Shown here piece after piece: positions 52,014 to 60,400 of a stretch of 64,000 bases of DNA. The translations under genes and the position numbers were made by a program. This stretch comes from Paenibacillus sp. HGH0039 (GTDB lineage Bacteria > Bacillota > Bacilli > Paenibacillales > NBRC-103111). The stretch covers positions 1,947,884 through 2,011,883 of the forward strand of contig NZ_KE150412.1 in assembly GCF_000411255.1 (NCBI RefSeq). Reading direction: 5' to 3'. Each line of letters begins with the position of its first letter. The stretch's first letter is position 1. The notes beneath the pieces were generated by a model, which was not told the origin of the DNA, made no database searches, and saw only the letters and a program-made list of their open reading frames with translations.

Positions 52014-52095
52014 ATTATTCTAAGCGGGACATCCCCTGAATACAATGACTTGTACGCTTGTACCTGTCATCCATCTCTAAGGGGAGTGTTGCTTT

Positions 52096-52722
52096 TTGAA
52101 TGCCTTCTTGGCCTATGTCGTGCTCGGCATCTCGTTATCCGCGCCCGCAGGCCCCGTCAATGCCGCCCAGTTGGAAAAAGGTGTCCGCTTCGGCTTTCTT
52201 CACGCGTGGCTGGTCGGAGCGGGCGCAATGGTTGCCGATCTTTTTTACATGCTGCTGATTTATTTCGGCGTTGCCCATTTCCTCGATACCCCCTTTATGA
52301 AAACCTTCCTGTGGCTGTTCGGCTGCTTTGTTCTTCTATACACGGGAATCGTGACCCTGAAAAGTCTCAAGCTGAGGGAAAGCGGCGAAATGCGGGAGTC
52401 TCCTTCCGAAATGAGCTCTTTCCGGTCCGGCTTTTTTATCGCGCTGACGAGCCCCTTGACCATTCTCTTCTGGCTGGGTATATACGGCTCCATTCTTACC
52501 CAAAGCTCGCAGAGTCACGACGCCGGCCAGGCGCTTTGGCACAGCCTCGGCGTATTTGTCGGCATTATGGTCTGGGATGTCTCGATAGCCCTCATCGCAA
52601 GCTCCTTCCATCGGTTCGGAAACCGCCTGATTCTTCAGATTACTTCCCTGCTCGCCGGGATCTCGCTGATTCTGTTCGGGCTTTACTTCGGCTATCAGGC
52701 TCTTCTGATGCTTGCGGGCTGA
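52096..52722 (+). CDS. LysE/RhtB-family exporter
   Basis: 208 aa from a TTG (52096) nine bases behind AAGGGGAG. Six membrane helices are predicted (about 5-25, 38-60, 67-87, 115-135, 150-170, 185-205). The opening AYVVLGISLSAPAGPVNAAQLEKGVRFGF is the family's GPxxA-type substrate-path loop, and GFFIALTSPLTILFWLGIYG is the second signature. Members export lysine, homoserine/threonine or other amino acids and derivatives. The substrate is not deducible, and no LysR regulator adjoins it. Confidence 0.9.
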   Translation: MNAFLAYVVLGISLSAPAGPVNAAQLEKGVRFGFLHAWLVGAGAMVADLFYMLLIYFGVAHFLDTPFMKTFLWLFGCFVLLYTGIVTLKSLKLRESGEMRESPSEMSSFRSGFFIALTSPLTILFWLGIYGSILTQSSQSHDAGQALWHSLGVFVGIMVWDVSIALIASSFHRFGNRLILQITSLLAGISLILFGLYFGYQALLMLAG

Positions 52723-52836
52723 CCCTCGTTTACTTCCGGTAACCCTGGTAACTCCGGCAACTCCGGAATCCGCACGGGGCATTCACCTATTCCAATCCGA
52801 TCTCATATACTGCATGGTGTGGAGAGGAGTGGAGAG

Positions 52837-53607
52837 ATGGCGGAACTCCGCAGCAAGATCTGGATCGAGGAGAACAGAATGGATCTTCCGGAATGGCAGC
52901 GGACGGCGTTCGAGGAATTCGCCGCGATGATCGCGGGCCCTGAGAACAAGTACCCCTGTGTGCCCGGACACCTAGGGTACGTCACGAATAATCTCCGGTA
53001 CGGCTTTGCGCCCGATCCCCGGTCTGCCCAAGCTGTATCCGATACGGCCGAGCTTCTGAACGCCTATGGGAGCTGCTCGCGTGAAACGGGAAAATACGCC
53101 TCGCTTGTTATTTTTTTCGACACCCCGGAGGACTTGAAAAATCACGCGGACGTTCTTGAGTACGAAACCTTGTTCTGGTCCCTCCTCAGCCGATTGCACG
53201 ACAAAGACACGGCCCCTTGGCCCGAGGATATTCCGCAGGACCCTGCGAAGCCCAAGTGGGAATTTTGTTTCGCCGGTCAGCCTTATTTCGCCTTCTGCGC
53301 GACACCCGCGCACGGGCAGCGCAAAAGCCGGCACTTCTCTTCGTTCCTTGTAGCATTCCAGCCCCGCTGGGTCTTCAATGAGATTAATGAAACGACTGCG
53401 TTCGGACGGAATATCAGCAAATTGATCCGCAAAAAACTCGCGGACTATGATGACGTGCCGGTGCATGCCTCCTTAAAATGGTACGGACAGCAGGACAATC
53501 AGGAGTGGAAACAGTATTTCCTGCGGAACGATGAAACGTCCCCTTCCCGATGCCCGTTCATGGCGATGAAAAATCAGTTGAAAAATAACGAACCTTTTCA
53601 TAAATAA
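52837..53607 (+). CDS. YqcI/YcgG-family protein
   Basis: 256 aa, ATG at 52837 behind GAGAGGAG (an in-frame start six codons earlier overlaps that site). It matches the YqcI/YcgG family by YPCVPGHLGYVTNNLRYGF (about 42-60), WEFCFAGQPYFAFCATPAHGQRKSR, SSFLVAFQPRWVFNEI and the basic C-terminus with SRCPFMAM. The family is widespread in Bacilli and actinobacteria and unstudied at the mechanistic level. A few members are tied to antibiotic or guanitoxin-type biosynthesis as N-oxygenases of the heme-oxygenase-like kind. Here no biosynthetic genes adjoin it, so the role is open. Confidence 0.87.
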   Translation: MAELRSKIWIEENRMDLPEWQRTAFEEFAAMIAGPENKYPCVPGHLGYVTNNLRYGFAPDPRSAQAVSDTAELLNAYGSCSRETGKYASLVIFFDTPEDLKNHADVLEYETLFWSLLSRLHDKDTAPWPEDIPQDPAKPKWEFCFAGQPYFAFCATPAHGQRKSRHFSSFLVAFQPRWVFNEINETTAFGRNISKLIRKKLADYDDVPVHASLKWYGQQDNQEWKQYFLRNDETSPSRCPFMAMKNQLKNNEPFHK

Positions 53608-53615
53608 AAAAAAAC

Positions 53616-53656
53616 AACCCGGTATGGTTTTAACGCAAACCATAACCGGGTTTCTT
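53616..53656. terminator. Bidirectional terminator
   Basis: AACCCGGT-TGGTTT pairs with AAACCA-ACCGGGTT. T-rich in both directions, it ends the YqcI/YcgG gene and the convergent coat protein gene. Confidence 0.88.
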
Positions 53657-53662
53657 GTATGT

Positions 53663-54319
53663 TTACTGGTAGCGCGGAGCGAAATTCGCCTGGTTGGCTT
53701 GATGGCCGACAGGTGTTTGCGGGTAGCCGGGCGCCGGAATAAACGTATTCAGCATGCTCTGCATGTCGTTTTGTTGAAGCTGAGGCACCTGATAGTACGC
53801 ATGTTTGTTTTGGTACAGGAAAATCTCATAGGCCAGTTCGATGAAATTCTGAACCTGGGAAGCAAGAACGCGGCGGACGACCGGATTGGTGACTTCCACG
53901 GCGGACATCGTCAGAAGAGACGCGTGCGTTTTGATCAGTCCGAGCATATGGCCGCTGATTCCCGCGTCCTTCACGTCCGCCAGGGACTGGTTCGGCTTCT
54001 TGGGCTGGCTCGGCTTGATGCCGTACTGAATGTTGGTCGGCTGCTGCATCATGTACGTGGCCGTCTCGTGACTTGGTTTCTGGCCTGTCGCGAAGCACTC
54101 CGCGGTGAGGTTGTACTGGGAAAGGATAAAGCTGTACTGGCGGTCCAGGATGTTCAGAAGCTCCGGGTCTTTGACGAAAGTCCGGAACAGCATAAACTGG
54201 TCGAGCACATTAATGGTACCGGAAAGCACCTCGTGCATGTCAAAAAATTCGTGGCCCCCATGGTTAAAGTTAGGTGCTCCTTGCTGATTCTGATTGTTGA
54301 AATAATTTTGCTGCTGCAT
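53663..54319 (-). CDS. Spore coat protein, CotF-like
   Basis: 218 aa. The N-terminus is Gln/Asn/Gly-rich (MQQQNYFNNQNQQG...), followed by a CotF-type helical domain: DMHEVLSGTINVLDQFMLFRTFVKDPELLNIL (split), LADVKDAGISGHMLGLIKTHASLL, NPVVRRVLASQVQNFIELAYEIFLYQNKH. The C-terminus is Pro/Gln-rich. Such proteins are assembled in spore coats late in sporulation, which places the host among endospore formers. No sigma-K-type promoter could be defined with confidence upstream. It is monocistronic. Confidence 0.88.
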   Translation of the reverse strand: MQQQNYFNNQNQQGAPNFNHGGHEFFDMHEVLSGTINVLDQFMLFRTFVKDPELLNILDRQYSFILSQYNLTAECFATGQKPSHETATYMMQQPTNIQYGIKPSQPKKPNQSLADVKDAGISGHMLGLIKTHASLLTMSAVEVTNPVVRRVLASQVQNFIELAYEIFLYQNKHAYYQVPQLQQNDMQSMLNTFIPAPGYPQTPVGHQANQANFAPRYQ

Positions 54320-54415
54320 GTGGAATCCCTCCGCTTAGTTGGTGGTTAACAACTTGAATAGTTTAGGTTTTGAATCCTCTTTTTATGAGGAGGACTTTCT
54401 TTCTCCCTCTCCGGA

Positions 54416-57400
54416 TTACAAAGTCACAACAATCTCGTGAAGCCGGTTATCGTCTGTCAGCGGAACGAACGGACCTTCACCGGAGGAGAAATCTCCGTCC
54501 GTCTCCTGTCCGTCGATCATCAGCCGCGTACAACCGCTTGATTTCCGCGACGGATTAAGGACCGTGATCCGGTATTCGGATTCCCCAAAGCGGTATACCG
54601 CCGAGAATTCCGGCCATTCCGGAGGAATACAAGGGCGGATGTACAGCTTCGCCCCTCGGCGTCTAATGCCGAGAATCCACTCCAGCCCCGCCTGGTACAT
54701 CCATCCGGAGGCACCGGTATACCAGGTCCAGCCCGCATGTCCCCTGTGCGGCGGCTCCGTGTACACATCGGCAGCCATGGCATAAGGCTCACCGACATAC
54801 TTTCGGACCTCCGCCGCTGTTTTGGTATGCATGATAGGGTTGAACATCTGGAACAGTTCAAGCGCCTTTTCCCCATTGCCGAGACCGCACCAGGCCACAA
54901 TACTCCAGATCACACCGTGCGTATACTGACCGCCGTTTTCCCGGATACCTGGAGGGTACCCCTGGATATATCCCGGGCTCGGGTCGGTCTTGTCGAACGG
55001 AGGCGTCAGAATATGGGCGACGGACAAGCTGCGGTCGACAAGTTCCCGGTCGAATGATTTCATGGCCTGCCGGGCTCTATCGTCCGGAGCCATGCCGGAG
55101 ATGACCGACCATGACTGGGCGATGGAATCGATGCGGCACTCCGCATTGTGAATCGATCCGAGCCATTGACCGGCATCCGTGAAGGCGCGGCGGTACCACT
55201 GGCCGTCCCAGGCGCTTTCGTTCAGCGCCGCGGCCAGCTTCTCACGCTGGCTCCGGAATCGCTCGGCGAGTTCTTGTTTTCCTCGGATTTCGCAAAGATC
55301 GGCCATTCCCTGGAGGACATCTCCAAGGAACCATCCCAGCCAGACGCTCTCTCCCCGCCCCTCGGGGCCGATCATACTCATGCCGTCGTTCCAGTCGCCG
55401 ATGCCGATCAGAGGCAGCCCGTGCTCCCCGAATTTCAGAGCGCGGTCTACCGCCCGCAGACAGTGATCGAAGATCGTGCCGCTATTGCCGGACAGGACCG
55501 TTTCCTCGTAGCGTTCGTGTTCATCCGCTTCCAGCGGTTTACTGGTCAGGAACGGCACAGTATCGTCAAGGATGCTCCCGTCTTCCGTATGATCGATATA
55601 CCGGGACACGGCGTAAGGGAGCCACAGCAGGTCATCCGAAAAACGGGTACGGATACCGCGGTGCGTCTCCTCGTGCCACCAGTGCTGGACATCCCCTTCT
55701 TCGTACTGATGAGAAGCGTGAAGCAGAATCTGCCCACGGGTGAGGTCCGGACGGCTGTTCAGCAGTGCCAGCGAATCCTGGAGCTGATCCCGGAACCCGT
55801 AGGCTCCCCCCGCCTGATAGAATGCGGTACGGGCCCACATACGGCAAGCCAATGTCTGGTAGAGGAGCCAGTGGTTCAGCATCATATCCATTTCCAGCAC
55901 AGGAGTGGACACGGTCACGGTTCCAAGCAAGTCCTCCCAGAACGTACGGACAGCCTCATAAGCGGCCGTGCAAGCATCAGGCTCCCTGTACTTGCGGGCT
56001 ATCCGCACCGCTTCTTCGCGGGAATCCCCGCAGCCCAGAAGAATATAGACCGTTCGCTCGGCGCCCGGTTCCAGTTCGAATTTCGTCCGCACGGCCCCGC
56101 ATCCGTCATAAACGGGACCGGTCACGCCCGACAGATCGAGCCGCCTCATCGCGGCCGGATCTTCAATCGTCCGGTTGCGGCCGATAAATTCAAGCCTGTC
56201 GCCCGTCCAGGACAGGCTGCTTTCGCCGGCATGCACCGTTAAGAAGGCGGTGGCATTCCGGAAGTTTTCCTGATACACATTTCGGGCGATCAGACTGTCC
56301 GCTTCGTCATCCCAGTCGGTCATAATGAAGGAGGCGTTCCCTTCCCGCTGGACGCCCAGCACCCATTCCGCATAGTAGGTAGTGGACAAGGATTTACTAT
56401 GCGATGTTGTATTTCGCAGCTTCACTTCGATAATCTTGACGGGGTCCTCCAGCGGAACGAATACCGTCATTTTCTGCCGTATTCCCCGGCTTTCATGCTC
56501 GTAGCGTGAATATCCCCTGCCGTGAGCCACCCGGTAAACGGACGGATCATCTTGCCGCCGGGAAGGCGCCATCTGCCAAAAATCCCCGTTTTGTTCATCG
56601 CGGATATAGAAGACTTCGCCCGGCGGGTCCAAGGCGGGATCGTTCGACCACGGGGTCAGCTTGCATTCCCGGCTGTTGCCCCACCACGTGTATCCCGTGT
56701 ACAGTTCGGAGGCCAGACAGCCGAATCTTGGATTCGCCATCACGTTAATCCATGGAGCCGGGAGATGCTCCCCGTTTTTGAGCGTGATCCGGTACTCCCG
56801 GCCGTCCGGGGAAAAGCCTCCCCACCCGTTGAAAAATAAGGAACCGGGGGAATCTTGCCCCATTCCCGTGACCTGGGCAGCGGTCGTGTCCTTCGCCTGC
56901 GCCGGGGCGGTTGTGTCGGAAGCGGCCGTTGTGCCTGTGGCGATATCGGTTGCTGCGGTCGCATCCTCGGCTGTGCCGGGGACTGCGGATATGCCCGCGG
57001 CAGTATCCGTGGCCCCACCCGTATCCCCGGCCGTGCCGAAGACTGGGGACGCATCCGGCCGGAACGGAGCCGGCGCTTCCCCCGACGTAACCGGCAGCGG
57101 CACATCGTAGGCATCCTTCCGGGGCCAGATCTTCAGCTGCGCCCGCAGGCTTGGCCCGTCCGCACGCAGAACGACCCGCGCCGCCGCAAGCAGCAGCGTG
57201 TGGTCCTCTTCGGGCATTGCGGAAGCGGGAACGACATGGATGCCTCCCTGACCGGCGGCACCCGCATTTCCGGCTGCCTGCTCCGACAAGCGGACGAGCG
57301 CATCCCTCAGCTCCTGCTGATACCCGCCCGGAGATTCGTTAAACAGCACGAGATCGAAAAACAGCCCGTGCCGCCGCAAATACTCGAAGCCCCCCAGCAG

Positions 57401-60400
57401 CTTCTGCACGAACGGCAGATCTGCGCTGTCGGCAACTCTCGCCAGCACGATGGGCCTGTCGCCGGAAACTCCGTAAGCCCAGAGGCCCTGCTGCCCTTTG
57501 CTGTTGGCGGCGATGCTTTCCGCCTGTTCTGGCTTGAACGGCCCCCTATAAAGCACGCGGCCCGCCAACGCCCGGTAAACGGCGGCCTCCGCCGACGTGA
57601 TATGCAGATGCTGCAAATCGATCTGGCTGCGGGTCCAGGCGAGCCGGAAGGTTCTGTCCACCTGCTGCGCCTGAAAAAGCTGCCGGACCATGTTCAAGCT
57701 CTGCTCCTTCGAATCCGCGATGCCCGTAACCGCGCAGAGCCGGACGCTCTCGCCCGGCTTGAGGCTGATGCGGCGGCGCATGACGAAAGCCGGATCGGCG
57801 ACGGAACCGACCGTACCCTCGAGGCGGGAAGCGAGTCCTTTCGGCCTCGCAAGGGAATGACCGCGGCCGATGAAAGCGGCCCGGTCGGTCTCGAATTCGG
57901 CAGGTCCGAGAACAGCGCCGAAGACCGACAAGTTGTGAAAAGCCCAAATCGACTTCTCTCCCGCATTCCGCGGACGCTTGCGGGCAAGCAGGCAGCCCGT
58001 CTCCTCCTCGAACTGCGTTTCGACAAACAACTTCGTGAAAGCCGGATGAGCCTTGTCCGCATCGGGCAGCGCCAGAGCGATTTCCAGAAACGTCGTTACT
58101 TCGACGATGCGGGCCTCTCTGTTTTTGTTCTCCAGCGTCAGCCGCCGGACTTCCGCGTTCATCTCGGGCGAGACCGTAATTTCAAGCACGGTCTGTATGC
58201 CGTCATCCTCCCGGCGGAAAGTTGTCCGCTCCTGGGAGAAGCGTACGCTCTGAGAGTCCGAAGGAACGCGGCAGGGCTGGAAGGTGGGGGACCATACCTT
58301 CTCCCGGGTAACATCGCGGATGTACAGGTACACGCCCCACGGGTCTCCGACCGGATCTTCCCTCCATCGGGAAACGGCCAGTCCGTTCCAGCGGATAAAC
58401 CCGCTTCCGCTGTTAGTAACGGCCGTCGTGAACGTCCCGTTGGAGTGGACGCCCACTTCCGGGGCCGGCGTGTCGGCCCCTATGTTTTCCGGCGCGGAAT
58501 AAGCGCGTTCCGCCGCCGGCTTCTGAATACGCGACTTTCCCGTCAATTCCCGGGTCAGCATCGACTCGCGCGGCGGAATACGTTCGATCAGGAGCAGTTC
58601 GGCCGCCTGGACGCGTTTGTCGCTGTGAAAATAATCGTACATTTTAACGGGGAGAAGCAGGTTCGCGATTGTCAGCAAACTCATGCCCTGGTGGTGGGCC
58701 ATAAAGCTGCGGATGATTTTGCAGTCTTCCCCCTGCGGCATTCGGTCCGCCGTAAAATCAATCGCTTCGTAGAAGCCGTATTTTCCCCTTGCTCCAAGCT
58801 CCTCCATCCGGTTCAGGTCCTCCAGCCCTTCCCGGAGGGCAAACGGAAGCGCCATAACCGCCGCATAAGGCGCGATCACAAGATCCTCTTCCAGTCCCCG
58901 CTTGAATCCGAGGCCCGGCACACCGAATGCCCGGTACTGATAGTTCATCTGGTAATCGAACGCGTAATAGCCCGATTCCGAGATGCCGAACGGGACGCCC
59001 CGTTCATGCGCGTATTCCATCTGGCGCTTGACGACGCCCCGGTAAGTGCTGTCCCAGAGCGTATTGCGGTAAGTCCTCATGATAAGCCACGGCATCATAT
59101 ACTCAAACATCGTGCCCGACCACGAAATCAGCGTGGTCTTGTTCCCCTGGAGTTTGACCGTGCGGCCCAGCGCCATCCAGTGGGATACCGACACCTGGCC
59201 CAGCGCGATCGCGACGAAGCTGGTCTGCCTCGCCTCGGACGCCAGCAGATCGTACAAAATGCTGTCCCGTTCCCCTGTCGCGCCATGATACCCGAGAACA
59301 AAGAGCTTGGCCTTATGATCGTAAAGCTGCGTAAAATCGGTCGCCCCGATAAGCGCTTCGAGCCGCTGTACAAGCTGCTGCCCGCGGATCAGCCAATCCG
59401 GAAGGTTCGACGGGTCCTCACGATCCGCTTGCTCCAACCTGCTTCCTTCGGCCGTCAGGACTGCCGGGCGGTAGCCGCCGTTTCCGAGGTTTTGACCCTT
59501 CTGGCCTCTGCCATCTATGCCGTTTTTGCCGTCTTCCCTGCCTTTTCCGGCCTTTCCGTCAATCCCGTTCAACGCGGATTCTCCGCGCGGAGTCTGATCC
59601 AAATCGACAGCAAATTCCACCCCGTAGGCCCCTGCTTCTGCCGGGCTAATTCCCGTAAAGCGGCCTTGCGTTTCCCCTTCTTGCCGCAGCCGGCTTGCCA
59701 GGCCCTGTTTGACCGTCATCAGACTTGCAACGAAGTTGCCCGAATCGACTGTGGACACATAGGCGGGCGGAAGAACTCCCAAGGTCAGCGTATCGTACCA
59801 GTTGTATAAATGACCGTGCCATTTCTCCAGGTTTTCGACCGTCCCGATCGTATTTTCCAGCTTTTCAACCAGCGATGGAGTGTCGATAAAACCGAATTCG
59901 CGTGCCGCAAGCGCCGAAGTCAGCAAAAAGCCGATATTGGTCGGAGACGTCCTGTGAGCCACTCCGTTCGGCGGGTCTACCTGGATGTTATCCGGGGGCA
60001 GGTAATGATCCTTTGGACCGGCATAGTCTTCATAAAAAGACCAGATTTGTCTCGCCAGCATCCGGAGCTTCTCCTGTTCCTCCGCTCCAAGCGGTGCTTC
60101 CTCCCGCTCCACAGGCCGGTCCAGCCAGGAGACAGCCAGAGGGGCCAGAGCCCAGAACAAGCTTAGCGCAAGGCCCGCCCACAACAGGGACGCCGAGGCC
60201 TGCACAGCCGAAGCGAGCGCAAACACGAGAATGAGCACATACCCCCATCCCGCTTGAAGAAGCGGTGTGCGCCGCTGTTCCCGGCTGCTTCGCTCGATAT
60301 GCGACGAGCTCGTCCATTCCAGCAGCCGGCGCTTGCTGACGAACACCCGGTATAGCGTTCTGCCGATCGCATCCAGCAGCACAGCCGTTTGAAAAGGCAG

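Noticed and set aside
54368-54392. TCCTC/GAGGA hairpin behind the glucan synthase gene
   Set aside because: Five-base stem and no T-run on the minus strand, too weak to call a terminator.
56855-59809. 984-codon open frame on the plus strand
   Set aside because: It lies wholly antisense to the glucan synthase gene. Its composition is Arg/Pro/His-rich shadow sequence without any family motif or ribosome site.
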